DNA of 64,000 nt from Hymenobacter piscis (GTDB taxonomy: Bacteria > Bacteroidota > Bacteroidia > Cytophagales > Hymenobacteraceae), in the NCBI RefSeq assembly GCF_018760735.1, contig NZ_JAHHZN010000006.1, positions 1-64,000 of the forward strand, given 5' to 3'. The translations under genes were made by a program, and so were the position numbers. Positions within the stretch are counted from its first letter, which is position 1. Each line of letters begins with the position of its first letter. Below are positions 1 through 8,139 of this stretch, one piece after another. A model generated the notes under the pieces. That model was not told the DNA's origin, did no database searches, and saw nothing but the letters and a program-made list of their open reading frames with translations.

Positions 1-60
1 GAGCTCCTGCTCCTGCTGGTCCTGGGCAACGATGGCGGGGGTAGTGGTTTCGTGCAGCAT
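1..60 (-). CDS. Small precursor-like peptide, cut by window edge
   Basis: Only the first 20 codons are inside the window. They read MLHETTTPAIVAQDQQEQEL and are identical to the start of the gene at 157-318. The upstream 67 bp are also identical. The product is probably a second RiPP-type precursor with the same leader, and its core peptide lies outside the window. I cannot say whether the core differs from its neighbour. The assignment as a precursor is inference from small size, tandem duplication and the leader-like neighbour. Confidence 0.6.
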   Translation of the reverse strand, partial: MLHETTTPAIVAQDQQEQEL

Positions 61-127
61 AATGGAAAAAGGGAAAAGAGGGAAAAGAAAGGATGTGCCT
101 ACTCTAAGCGGTTTTCGGCGGCCCCGT
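1..127. repeat. Direct repeat, left copy
   Basis: These 127 bases recur at 259-385 with no difference that I can find. The repeat spans the first 20 codons of a small minus-strand gene plus about 67 bp upstream of its start. It therefore looks like a tandem duplication of a precursor gene with its promoter. The unit may extend beyond the left edge of the window. Confidence 0.95.
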
Positions 128-156
128 GTGTGGTGTGGCGAGTGGTGGCAGCGCGC

Positions 157-318
157 TTAGGCGGCGCTGTCGAGGCAGCAGCTGATAACAGGACCGGCGG
201 CGGCAGCCTGCACCATCTCGAGGCGTTCTTCGAGTTCAAGAACGAACAGTCCGTTGGTGAGCTCCTGCTCCTGCTGGTCCTGGGCAACGATGGCGGGGGT
301 AGTGGTTTCGTGCAGCAT
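157..318 (-). CDS. Putative RiPP precursor peptide (53 aa)
   Basis: Encodes 53 residues. The N-terminal part is acidic and leader-like, with a predicted helix around LELEERLEMV (residues 27-36) followed by a run of alanines. The C-terminal tail GPVISCCLDSAA holds two adjacent cysteines. A short acidic helical leader before a Cys/Ser tail, present in tandem copies with identical leaders, is typical of ribosomally made modified peptides. I do not recognise the exact family. No modifying enzyme of an obvious matching class sits on the right; it could lie to the left of the window. The LanB locus at 14-21 kb has its own, different precursor. The start ATG at 318 is fixed by its conservation in both repeat copies. 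Confidence 0.55.
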   Translation of the reverse strand: MLHETTTPAIVAQDQQEQELTNGLFVLELEERLEMVQAAAAGPVISCCLDSAA

Positions 319-385
319 AATGGAAAAAGGGAAAAGAGGGAAAAGAAAGGATGTGCCTACTCTAAGCGGTTTTCGGCGGCCCCGT
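259..385. repeat. Direct repeat, right copy
   Basis: Second copy of the repeat at 1-127, offset 258 bp. It covers the start of the gene at 157-318 and that gene's upstream region. Homology with the other unit ends sharply at 385/386, which marks one duplication boundary. Confidence 0.95.
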
Positions 386-429
386 AAAATGGTATTCTGC
401 AGTTAGAGGCAGTTGCGTGTTTTGGGTGG

Positions 430-1080
430 TTACTTGGCGGCCGCCTGGGCCTGGCAGTTACTGTTGGCACGGAGGGCATCCGCTTTGCCCCAGTGGGGTT
501 CAAGGGTAGACTCCGGGGCTTTGGAGAAGAGCTCCGCGGCTTTCTCAAAATATTGGCAGGCAAGCTTCTTGTCGCCCCCAAACTGCTCTGGAGTTGAAAA
601 CTTACTCTGGCCGATAAGCAGATAAGGGCGGGGATTATTAGGGTTCAGCTCTTTGGCCCGCTGGAGAGCGGCGTAGCCCACGGCACTGTATTCCGGCCCC
701 CGGGCCATGAAGTCGACATTGATCCGAAAGAAGGCAATCAGAGCGTTCAGACAATAGATTTCCGAATTGTTAGGGCTCAGGGAATTGGCTTGCTGCGTCA
801 GAAGTTCGGCTTGGTCCAGCTTGGTGTCAATGGCATTCAGGTCCTGCTCGAACCGCACGGCCCGGATGGCGCAGTAGCTGGCGTAGTAATAGGGTAGCCA
901 CTGCGTTTTCTCAGCGGTGGCGATGCGCTCGAAGGCAGCACCGGCCTTCTGATAGGTGCTCTCCGTAGTGGCTGTGTCTAGGCTCGCTAAGTTCTGGGCA
1001 ATGGCCTTCTGAAATTTGGCTGATTGAGCATAGCTGGCCGTGCTGGTGCATAGGGCGAGGAATAGCAAGGTCTTTTTCAT
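430..1080 (-). CDS. Periplasmic TPR-like protein
   Basis: About 216 residues. The start at 1080 gives a clean signal peptide (MKKTLLFLALCTSTASYAQ); a longer reading frame to 1134 would add an unlikely prefix. The rest is helical, with TPR-like segments such as YSAVGYAALQRAKELNPNNPRPYLL, written here only in part: AALQRAKELNPNNPRP. Similar proteins in Bacteroidota are annotated as tetratricopeptide or YARHG-free helical repeat proteins of unknown role. It lies 37 bp downstream of the TonB-dependent receptor gene and is probably co-transcribed with it, so it may assist the receptor in the periplasm (inference). Confidence 0.75.
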   Translation of the reverse strand: MKKTLLFLALCTSTASYAQSAKFQKAIAQNLASLDTATTESTYQKAGAAFERIATAEKTQWLPYYYASYCAIRAVRFEQDLNAIDTKLDQAELLTQQANSLSPNNSEIYCLNALIAFFRINVDFMARGPEYSAVGYAALQRAKELNPNNPRPYLLIGQSKFSTPEQFGGDKKLACQYFEKAAELFSKAPESTLEPHWGKADALRANSNCQAQAAAK

Positions 1081-1117
1081 GAGCAAGAAGGTTGTGTACA
1101 AGGGGTCAGGAAAGGAT

Positions 1118-3310
1118 TTACAGACGGCCATCAATCACATCATTGGTCCGGTCGACACCGAAGTTCATAAACAGACCCAGGAAAACGAACGGGTTGTTGG
1201 TGGGCGTAATAGGCGTCCGCAGTTGCGGGTCGAGCCGGGAATAGGTGTAGCCGAATACTTGCTGATTGCCGAGGATATTGCTGAAAGTCAGAGCAATTAC
1301 TGAAAATGACTTTCCGATTTTAGGCAGGTAGCAGATACTTAGGCCCAGGTTGTTGAAGTTGATGGTGCGGTCGGCCATAAACTCATCCGTCGACTGGTTG
1401 GGGTTAAAGTAGGGCCGGCCAGTGGCGAAAGCGTAGGAAGCACTCAGGTTAATCCGTTGGGCCGGGAAGAAGCGCTTGGCCACCACCGAGAGCGTGTGCC
1501 TGGCCGCAAAGCTTGGTTGCGCTGCCAAAGGATAATCCAGGTAATTGCGCTCCGTATCGAGGTAAGAATAGCTTACCCAGTAATCAATGCCCTTGAGGGT
1601 CTTTTTGTCGCGCCAGAACACCTCCAGGCCTTGAGCGTACCCATAGCCACTGTTGGAAAGCTGCGGCAGCGTCCTGATGAGCCCGTTGTACTTTTTGTAG
1701 TACAGCTCCGTTCGGAAAGTATAGTAGTTGTCGAGTTTCTGATAGGTAAGAATGTAGTGGTCGGCCCGGCTGAACTGCAGGCTATTATCGGTCAGTAAAT
1801 AGTATTTCTCCGGTTTCTGGTAGAAGGTGCCGTAGGAGGCCAGCAGCTGGCTCTTATTGCTGAAAGTATAGTTGAGCGAAGAGCGTGGTGCCAGCTTGTG
1901 CTGGTGGAGCAGAGTACTGTTTTCTACCCGCACCCCTATGCGGCCTGATAAGTTGTCGGTGATGGAGGACTCAAGCTCCACAAACCCGGCCCCGTAGCTG
2001 TCCTGGTTGCTTCCCAGACTGGTGCGGTCCGAGTGCAGTCCTTCAACGGTGCGCATGAACTCGGCACCCCATTGCAGGCGGCCATTATTGAGCACCCGCT
2101 TCGAAAGCACAGTGCGTAGTTGCACCAAAGAGGTCTTGTCGTAACTCAGGGAGTCGTACACTGAGTGCTTAGTGCCATCGGGCCGCAGAGCCAGGCCGAA
2201 GCGGTCCAAGTTATAATTGAGGCCGGCTCCGAGGTAAAACTTCCAGCCCTTGCTTAGGCCCTGGCTGTAAGTCAGGTTGGAGTAGAGGTTGGTGTTGCGA
2301 AGACTGACCTGGTCAAGAAGGGTAGCGTAATCCGTATTTGGTTGGGCCAGGGATAAGTTACTCCGGCCTATACTATTATATAATTTTAGTATTCCTTTGT
2401 CGTTTATTTTTCTCTTTATAAAAAAATTTGCGTCTAAATATTTGGGTGCGTTAGTGAAAGTAATATTAGGTTTTATTAATGAAAAAACCAAATCTAAATC
2501 GGTGTACTTTGTAAAAATTCCGGTTAGATTTTTTTTGTCTTTTGAAAGAATTTGTATGCCTCCTTCAATAGAAAGCGGGGAGATGCCAAAGTCCGCGTTG
2601 CTGCTGGCCGGAAGGTCTTCTGAGTCCAGAACCAGGGCCGAGGACAGGGCTTGGCCATAGAGGGCGGAGTATCCTCCACTACTGAAATAAGCCCCCTTGA
2701 ACAAGCCCGGCGCGAAGCGGCTCCGGGAGGCCTGGTTGGCCGGGGTGCTATAAGTGAAGTTATTGACCAGCAGCCCATCCATGAACATCTTGCTTTCGGT
2801 ACCGGTACCGCCCCGCACAAACAGGCCGCTACTTTCACCTACCTGCTGGGCTCCGGGCAGTGTTTTGAGCGCCGAAACTACGTTGCCATCCATGGCGGTG
2901 GTCAGGATCTCGGTCGAATTGAGCGTTAGAACCTTGTTTTTATCATCGTTCTCAAACTTTTTCGCCAGCACTACTACTTTGCCCAGCGCCAGCGCCTTTA
3001 TCGTAAAAACAATCTGGCACTGAACCGTTGCTGTTGAATCAGGGATGTTGATTTCCTGAATGACATCCTGGAAGCCATCGGCCGTGGACAGAAGCAGTCG
3101 AGGACCTACTTCGACGGTTTCAAAGCTAAACCGGCCATCCGGCCCCGACACCGTACCATCGTAGCTGCCGTCCAGCGCAATGCGGACGTTGGCCAGGGGT
3201 TTGGCGTTATAATCGGTTACAATGCCAGTGATACTGCTTTGGCCATGAGCTACTCCAGCTCCTATAGTAATAAGGCCGAGCGTGCTAATAATTAATAAAT
3301 TATTTTTCAT
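1118..3310 (-). CDS. TonB-dependent receptor with carboxypeptidase-like N-domain
   Basis: 730 residues. It has a signal peptide (about 1-23) and then a carboxypeptidase-regulatory-like domain (about 27-105, with ITGIVTDYNAKPLANVRI). A TonB plug follows, with the characteristic LPGAQQVGESSGLFVRGG stretch near residue 150, and then a beta-barrel to the C-terminus. Such proteins are outer-membrane active transporters for ligands too large for porins. Its promoter region carries the block shared with the aryl-polyene operon and the lanA-like gene, so its ligand may be linked to those products (inference): uptake, export assistance, or recovery of a carried nutrient. About 180 bp near 2375-2560 are strikingly AT-rich compared with the rest of the gene. 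The peptide is intact through that segment. Confidence 0.9.
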   Translation of the reverse strand: MKNNLLIISTLGLITIGAGVAHGQSSITGIVTDYNAKPLANVRIALDGSYDGTVSGPDGRFSFETVEVGPRLLLSTADGFQDVIQEINIPDSTATVQCQIVFTIKALALGKVVVLAKKFENDDKNKVLTLNSTEILTTAMDGNVVSALKTLPGAQQVGESSGLFVRGGTGTESKMFMDGLLVNNFTYSTPANQASRSRFAPGLFKGAYFSSGGYSALYGQALSSALVLDSEDLPASSNADFGISPLSIEGGIQILSKDKKNLTGIFTKYTDLDLVFSLIKPNITFTNAPKYLDANFFIKRKINDKGILKLYNSIGRSNLSLAQPNTDYATLLDQVSLRNTNLYSNLTYSQGLSKGWKFYLGAGLNYNLDRFGLALRPDGTKHSVYDSLSYDKTSLVQLRTVLSKRVLNNGRLQWGAEFMRTVEGLHSDRTSLGSNQDSYGAGFVELESSITDNLSGRIGVRVENSTLLHQHKLAPRSSLNYTFSNKSQLLASYGTFYQKPEKYYLLTDNSLQFSRADHYILTYQKLDNYYTFRTELYYKKYNGLIRTLPQLSNSGYGYAQGLEVFWRDKKTLKGIDYWVSYSYLDTERNYLDYPLAAQPSFAARHTLSVVAKRFFPAQRINLSASYAFATGRPYFNPNQSTDEFMADRTINFNNLGLSICYLPKIGKSFSVIALTFSNILGNQQVFGYTYSRLDPQLRTPITPTNNPFVFLGLFMNFGVDRTNDVIDGRL

Positions 3311-3432
3311 GGCTATGATGGCTTTTTTATTATCAGAAGATTTTGTTTTTGTATAATATTTTTATTCTGATTTGGGATGGCTAGCGGTGTGCTGCCTTGC
3401 TTGATGATTTAAAATTGTAGAAATATTTTCCT

Positions 3433-3484
3433 GGTAGATAATCTATTACACCAACTCCCGGATTCTCGGTATTAAGCGGGTGTT
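3433..3484 (-). promoter_or_regulatory. Shared promoter block, copy 1 (receptor gene)
   Basis: Read on the minus strand this block contains AACACCC, then after a fixed spacing GTTGGTGTAA (3446-3456 region), then an AT-rich stretch ending in CTACC. The same arrangement occurs at 13893-13946 and, with a more diverged upstream half, at 15502-15554. A weak -7-like TACAATTTTA lies at 3410-3419, about 37 bases after the motif. It precedes the receptor gene by about 120 bp. Binding of the LytTR regulator encoded at 16923-17654 is a reasonable guess but is not shown by sequence. Confidence 0.7.
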
Positions 3485-3534
3485 TTTATCACTTTTATCC
3501 GGGTCGGGCAGGCTTGGTTCGGGAGAACATGCAT

Positions 3535-4866
3535 TCAAGCGGCTCGTCGATCCAGGAACGTGCGCGGCTTGCGGCTGTCGCCGGCGAACAGAAGGCTGTG
3601 TACTTCCGCTACCGGTTTAAATTCCAAGGAGGGCACGATGCGCAGCTTGGCGCGCAGGTGGTCGCGCAGATGGCCTTTTGCGTGGTCTGACAACTCATGG
3701 CAGCCAATGTGCAGCAGCAACTCATCGGTGCCGATGGAGTTGGTATAGCTCTCTACCTGGAAGTTTTTGACGAAGTCTACCTCATGGAGGGCATCGTGAA
3801 TGAGCTGAGGATAGAGTGTGGTGCCCTTGTACTTTACTAGGTGTTGCCGGCGGCCCACAATTGGGCTTAGGCGCAGCGTGGAACGTCCGCAGGAGCAGGC
3901 TGCAGAGTGAGCTGCGCACATGTCGCCGGTTTTGAACCGTAGCAGCGGCATGCCTTCCACGCCCAGCGTTGTAATCGTCAGCTCGCCCACCTCCCCTTCC
4001 GGCACGGGCTGGTTGCGGGCATCGAGCACTTCCACGATAAGCAGTTCCGGATGATGGTGGCCTCCCTGACCCGCCTCACATTCGGTGAACGATGTGCCCA
4101 TTTCGGTGGAGGCATAAGTGGAATGTAGGGCCACATTCCACTTGGAGCGGATGCGCTGGCCGAGAGTGTTGAGAGAGAAGTCGGGGTTGCGAATGTTCTC
4201 GCCGATGCAGATTACCCGGCGTACACTGCTGGAGGCGTAATCAATCTGGTGCTCATCGGCGTATTCCAGCAGCTTGAGAATAAAGCTCGGTACCGCAATA
4301 ATAGCCGTTGGGTGCAGGCGCTGAATGGTGTCCCACTGCATTTCAGGTACTCCGCTGCCTACCCGAATAATTCCTGCCCCCAGGCGGCGAGCCCCCAGAA
4401 AGTAGGCCAGTCCCGCCATGAAGCGCTTATCGAGTGTGGTGGTGAGTTGGTAGAGCTCACCCGGGCCGCCACCGGCGCAGCCCAAGGAGAGAAATTCATT
4501 GTAAGCCAGGCGGTCCAGGTCATGATCGGTGAGCCCGAACGTAACGGGCTGCCCCAGGGTCCCGGAGGTACACACATAATCAGCAATGTGCCGGGGATCC
4601 ACGCACAGGAAATCTTCAGAATGCTGGTGCAGGTCGTGCTTGGTTGTTACCGGTAGCCTAACCAAATCATCCAGTCGTTGAATGTCGTCAGGCCGAATGT
4701 TGGCCCGGGCGAAGGCACGTTGGTAGAACGGGGAGTGCGTCGCCAGGTACGTGAGCAGTTCCCGGAGCTTGCCTTCCTGAAACGCTTTGATGGCCGCGGC
4801 GGACTGAAATTCAATAGCTGGAATAGACATGAGGCTGATAGGCGAAGAAGTGGCGAGGTTGGACAA
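3535..4866 (-). CDS. Acyl-activating (AMP-forming) ligase, PaaK-like
   Basis: 443 residues of the phenylacetate-CoA ligase/CoF synthetase-like branch of adenylate-forming enzymes. The P-loop-like motif CTSGTLGQPVTF is near residue 100; STEMGTSFTECEAG and LLRFKTGDMC are later adenylation motifs. Family members activate aryl acids with ATP. In this operon the likely job is to activate the p-coumarate made by the ammonia-lyase and load it on CoA or the carrier protein, as in aryl-polyene and flexirubin clusters. It is the last gene of the operon, 150 bp beyond the dehydratase. The start at 4866 is the longest; ATG at 4830 (MSIPAIEFQ) is an alternative. Confidence 0.85.
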   Translation of the reverse strand: MSNLATSSPISLMSIPAIEFQSAAAIKAFQEGKLRELLTYLATHSPFYQRAFARANIRPDDIQRLDDLVRLPVTTKHDLHQHSEDFLCVDPRHIADYVCTSGTLGQPVTFGLTDHDLDRLAYNEFLSLGCAGGGPGELYQLTTTLDKRFMAGLAYFLGARRLGAGIIRVGSGVPEMQWDTIQRLHPTAIIAVPSFILKLLEYADEHQIDYASSSVRRVICIGENIRNPDFSLNTLGQRIRSKWNVALHSTYASTEMGTSFTECEAGQGGHHHPELLIVEVLDARNQPVPEGEVGELTITTLGVEGMPLLRFKTGDMCAAHSAACSCGRSTLRLSPIVGRRQHLVKYKGTTLYPQLIHDALHEVDFVKNFQVESYTNSIGTDELLLHIGCHELSDHAKGHLRDHLRAKLRIVPSLEFKPVAEVHSLLFAGDSRKPRTFLDRRAA

Positions 4867-5016
4867 GGGCGGGCCATGCTGCCCGTCTGCGGGCAGCTTA
4901 TGGACCTGATTAGCAGAGGTAGGAGAGCATGCGCTACCCGGCAGGGCGCGCAGCGTTAGGGTATTAGGTGATGTCCCGGGTAAATACCGTTTCGAAAAAG
5001 GAAGCGGAACGGCCTT

Positions 5017-5406
5017 TTAGGTAGCGTAGGGCTGAAAGCAGCCCATTACCCGACAGAGCACGTGGCGCTCATGCTGAATGCTGGCTACAAAATCGAGGAG
5101 CAGGTTGCGGGGGGTGTACTGAACCGTCAGGTCCAGGGTGGCCATTGTAAAGGGGTCGATGGGGCGGAGAAATTTACCGCTGGTGCAGGTCCTTAACAGT
5201 AGCCGCTGGGACAGGTGATGCTGTAGTACGTCCTTTACCATGCCCAGCACACAAACCCCTGGCACAACCGGGCGGCTCGGAAAATGTCCCTCATACAATG
5301 CGTGACGGGAGTTTAGGCGGACTTGCAGATGGAGCTGATCGAGTTCCTGCACCTGGGAATCAAGCGTGAAGAAAGTGCCCAGCAGAAGGTAGTCAGTGCG
5401 TTGCAT
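5017..5406 (-). CDS. Hotdog-fold 3-hydroxyacyl-ACP dehydratase (FabZ/ApeI-like)
   Basis: 129 residues with the hotdog dehydratase signature: YEGHFPSRPVVPGVCVLGMV, around residues 38-57, carries the catalytic-type His in GHFP and the PVVPG loop. The enzyme should remove water from 3-hydroxyacyl-ACP and so create each double bond of a polyene chain. Its start overlaps the end of the upstream dehydratase-like gene by 14 bp, which indicates translational coupling. Two hotdog proteins side by side match the ApeI/ApeP pair of aryl-polyene clusters, where the two subunits work together. Confidence 0.85.
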   Translation of the reverse strand: MQRTDYLLLGTFFTLDSQVQELDQLHLQVRLNSRHALYEGHFPSRPVVPGVCVLGMVKDVLQHHLSQRLLLRTCTSGKFLRPIDPFTMATLDLTVQYTPRNLLLDFVASIQHERHVLCRVMGCFQPYAT

Positions 5407-5875
5407 GGCAGGTCGGAATTAGGGCGAGGGTAACATATTCGGGCTCGGGCTCCAGAAACAGGCGCATCTCACAGTGGGCTACCAGTATCTCGTGGTAGCG
5501 GCTGGTGGTGCGAACGACCAGCATGTCCGGGGCGCGGAGCAATATTTCCACGTGTGTAATCAGGGTATGATTCACCGGCACCATCTGGTAGATGTGCGCC
5601 TGCTTGAGGGCCGCAATAAAACCGATGCGCGGAGCAGCATCTTGTTGGCGGGCTTCGTAGCCGGCTTTGAGGGCTACTGCCTGAGCCATGCTCTCCAGAA
5701 TGCCCCCCTCACTAAGGTAGCCGTCCTGCACCATCAGGTGCTCGGGGTGCACCCACAGGCTGGCCCAGGCTTCATCGGGCTGGCAATGGTAAAGGGTATC
5801 GATGAGGGCAAACGGAGCTTGCTGCGGGATATAGGCCGCCACCTGATCAGGGCCAACTAGCGGGCGGGTCGTCAT
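5393..5875 (-). CDS. Second hotdog-fold dehydratase-like protein (ApeP-like)
   Basis: 160 residues from the chosen start (MTTRPLVGPDQ). The opening VAAYIPQQAPFALIDTLY fits the usual N-terminus of FabZ/ApeP-type proteins. The later GGILESMAQAVALKAGYEA is the central helix of the hotdog fold. The HFPxxPVxPG signature of the partner gene is not present; HPEHLMVQDGYLSEG stands in its place. It probably forms a heteromeric dehydratase with the protein at 5017-5406. The frame is open to 5950, and ATGs at 5947/5950 would overlap the upstream gene by about 40 bp; 5875 was preferred because of the family N-terminus. Confidence 0.75.
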   Translation of the reverse strand: MTTRPLVGPDQVAAYIPQQAPFALIDTLYHCQPDEAWASLWVHPEHLMVQDGYLSEGGILESMAQAVALKAGYEARQQDAAPRIGFIAALKQAHIYQMVPVNHTLITHVEILLRAPDMLVVRTTSRYHEILVAHCEMRLFLEPEPEYVTLALIPTCHATH

Positions 5876-5909
5876 CGGTCGGGCCTGTGCGGAACGCCGG
5901 CTGGTTGGC

Positions 5910-6926
5910 TCAGTCCCGATCGAGGAGGATGAAGCTGTAGTTGACATCACGGTAGTGGTTAATGATCAGGCAGGTAGTAGGCGTGGGTGCACTGGCGCTA
6001 GCGGCAGTCTCATTCAGGCGCCTGACGCCTAGCCACACGGCAAAAGCAGTGGCCGTGTGGTACTCGCCACAGTAGTTTTTGAAGTACTCCCGGGGCGTAA
6101 CCGGTAGGAAGGCGTCGGCGGCCCGCAGCTTCTGGTCCGCAGCGGCATCCCCGGATTGTCCGACCAGCACCAGATCTAACTCGGCGGGACTGAGTTGCTG
6201 TTGCTGCAGCAAGTCGGTTATGGCTTGGGTTACTTCCCAATCGGTGCGCGGGTTGAACAACGTGCGCACGGCTCGCACCGTAGCCAGAGTGCCGGGCTGG
6301 CGGTTGGCGGAAAGCACCAGGAAGGTGGCTCCTTCGCCGGGCTGCACGCCGGATGTGGTACTGCGTTCCACGGGACCAGCCTGGGCAGGCGCTTTCACGT
6401 GGCCGGCCTGCTCAAGCAGGTTGGTATATGTGGAGGTACTTTCGTCGAGGCCGCCTACCAGCACGTTAGTGATGGCGCTATCAGGCTCGTTGAGTAGCAG
6501 TAGGCCATCGAGCAACGCTGTTTCAAAGGAAAACCCCCGGTGGGTGTAGGTCATGTTATACCCGTAGCACTGCAGTCGGAGAGCCAACTGACCAGCCACC
6601 GCATTATCGAGCGACTGGATGAAGGGCGTGGGGGGAATGGTTTCCTCGGCGTGCTCCAGCAGGGAGGTTTCAAACTTTTCAAATCCGTCAAAGCTGCCCA
6701 GGCCGGAGCCTACGGTAATGGCGTCTACCTGGCTGAGCCCGGCATCGGTGAGGCAGTGCGTGGCCGCGTAAAGCCCCATTTTTACCAGACGTGGAGTCCG
6801 GCGCAGCTCGCCCGCACTCAGTACATCGGCATAGGCCGGGTCGGGGGCCGTGAGCGGGCCGACTCGGACCGGCTCGGTAGGGACATACGGATTAATGCTG
6901 TGGATGCTGTTGATGTAGGCGCGCAT
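5910..6926 (-). CDS. Ketosynthase-like chain-length factor (catalytically degenerate)
   Basis: 338 residues of thiolase/ketosynthase fold. The active-site Cys position (TACASS in the neighbour at 6946-8139) reads THRGFSFET here, about residues 128-136. The first catalytic His motif is replaced by GQSGDA, while CGEYHTATAFA keeps the second His. Such Cys-free paralogues pair with an active ketosynthase as a chain-length factor, as ApeC does with ApeO and KS-beta with KS-alpha. It follows the active ketosynthase by only 19 bp, which supports a heterodimer. The start at 6926 (MRAYINSIHSINPYV) was chosen over a longer frame because the family begins there. Confidence 0.8.
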   Translation of the reverse strand: MRAYINSIHSINPYVPTEPVRVGPLTAPDPAYADVLSAGELRRTPRLVKMGLYAATHCLTDAGLSQVDAITVGSGLGSFDGFEKFETSLLEHAEETIPPTPFIQSLDNAVAGQLALRLQCYGYNMTYTHRGFSFETALLDGLLLLNEPDSAITNVLVGGLDESTSTYTNLLEQAGHVKAPAQAGPVERSTTSGVQPGEGATFLVLSANRQPGTLATVRAVRTLFNPRTDWEVTQAITDLLQQQQLSPAELDLVLVGQSGDAAADQKLRAADAFLPVTPREYFKNYCGEYHTATAFAVWLGVRRLNETAASASAPTPTTCLIINHYRDVNYSFILLDRD

Positions 6927-6945
6927 GACAAAGGCAGCTAAGGGT

Positions 6946-8139
6946 TTAGGGCTGAGAGAAAAGCAGGGCGCAGCAGGATCCGCCCATGGCGGCAGAAGTC
7001 GACAGCACGTGGTGCAGGTTGGGGACTGTCCGAAGGGTGCGCACCGGAACCAGCCCGTGGTCAGGTATGGGCTCCGCAAAATTCAGACTGGGCCAGATCA
7101 GCCCCTGGTTGAGAGCCAGTACCGACAGTACCGCTTCGATGCCACCGGCTGCTCCCAGTGCGTGTCCGGTGAAGGGCTTGGTGGAGCTGAAAGGCGGAGC
7201 CTGATCGGGGAAAACGGCCCGGATGGCCTGGCCTTCCGTAAGGTCGTTGTTGGCCGTGCCCGTGCCGTGAGCGTTGAGGTAGCCGATGGCCTCCGGGGGC
7301 AGTGCCGCCCGGCGCAGGGCTTGGTGCATGGCCAGTTGCAATCCATAGCCGGTGGGCGAGGACGCGGTCTGGTGGTGGGCGTCGTTGGTGAGACCGTACC
7401 CGCTGAGCCGGGCCCGGAGCGGGGCTTTCCGCTGACGGGCAGTGGCTTCTGCTTCCAGCACCAGATAGGCGGCCCCTTCGCCCAGATTAATGCCTTTACG
7501 GTTGGCGTCAAAGGGTTTGCAGGGTTCGGGGTCGAGCAGCAGCAGGGAATTGAAGCCATTGAGCGTGAACCGAGCCAGCGCGTCGGTTCCTCCTACCACT
7601 ACCCGGTCCAGCACGCCTTGCTGAATCAGGCGGGCGCCCAATACAATGGCATTAGCCGAGGAAGCACAGGCCGTATTCACGGTGGTCACCAAGTCGCGGA
7701 TTCCGAGCCGACGGCTGATGAATTCCGTGCTGTCAGCGTTGTCGTAGGTGTCGATGAAAGCCGGCGTGACTCGCGCTTCCAAAAAATCCTGATAGAAATG
7801 CTCCGCGTGTCCCGTACCGCCAACCGTTGAAGCCGATATCAGCCCCGTCCGCGCAGTATCGGCAGGACCGAGGCCGGCGTGCTGCCAGGCTTCGCGGGCC
7901 GCCAGATAGCCAAGCAGCGTCGTGCGGGTCAGTTCGGCATCGGGCAGAGCCGCCAGCATAGCCAACTCGTTGTCTGAGAAGCTGACCTCTCCGGCCACGT
8001 AACGTCCTTGCAACCGGGTGGTAACATGGTGAATTGGGCCCAGGCCGGATCGGCTCTGTTGCAGCGTATTGAGCGCGGTGGCCACATCGGGTCCCAGCGC
8101 GGATATCATTCCGATACCCGTTACATACACGTTAATCAT
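6946..8139 (-). CDS. Beta-ketoacyl-ACP synthase (ApeO/FabF-like)
   Basis: 397 residues starting MINVYVTGIGMISALG. The full catalytic triad is visible: Cys158 in VNTACASS, His near 300 in NAHGTGTANND, and His near 335 in FTGHALGAAGG. It should condense malonyl-ACP with the growing chain. The start codon overlaps the stop of the phosphopantetheinyl transferase gene by 4 bp (ATGA). With the chain-length factor immediately downstream it probably forms the heterodimer that builds the polyene. Confidence 0.9.
   Translation of the reverse strand: MINVYVTGIGMISALGPDVATALNTLQQSRSGLGPIHHVTTRLQGRYVAGEVSFSDNELAMLAALPDAELTRTTLLGYLAAREAWQHAGLGPADTARTGLISASTVGGTGHAEHFYQDFLEARVTPAFIDTYDNADSTEFISRRLGIRDLVTTVNTACASSANAIVLGARLIQQGVLDRVVVGGTDALARFTLNGFNSLLLLDPEPCKPFDANRKGINLGEGAAYLVLEAEATARQRKAPLRARLSGYGLTNDAHHQTASSPTGYGLQLAMHQALRRAALPPEAIGYLNAHGTGTANNDLTEGQAIRAVFPDQAPPFSSTKPFTGHALGAAGGIEAVLSVLALNQGLIWPSLNFAEPIPDHGLVPVRTLRTVPNLHHVLSTSAAMGGSCCALLFSQP

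Noticed and set aside
1..430. The tandem small genes as substrates of the LanB at 17.6-20.8 kb
   Set aside because: Their leader does not resemble the KLSLQKK-type leader of the local precursor, and they are 14 kb away with other operons between; kept as a separate possible RiPP.
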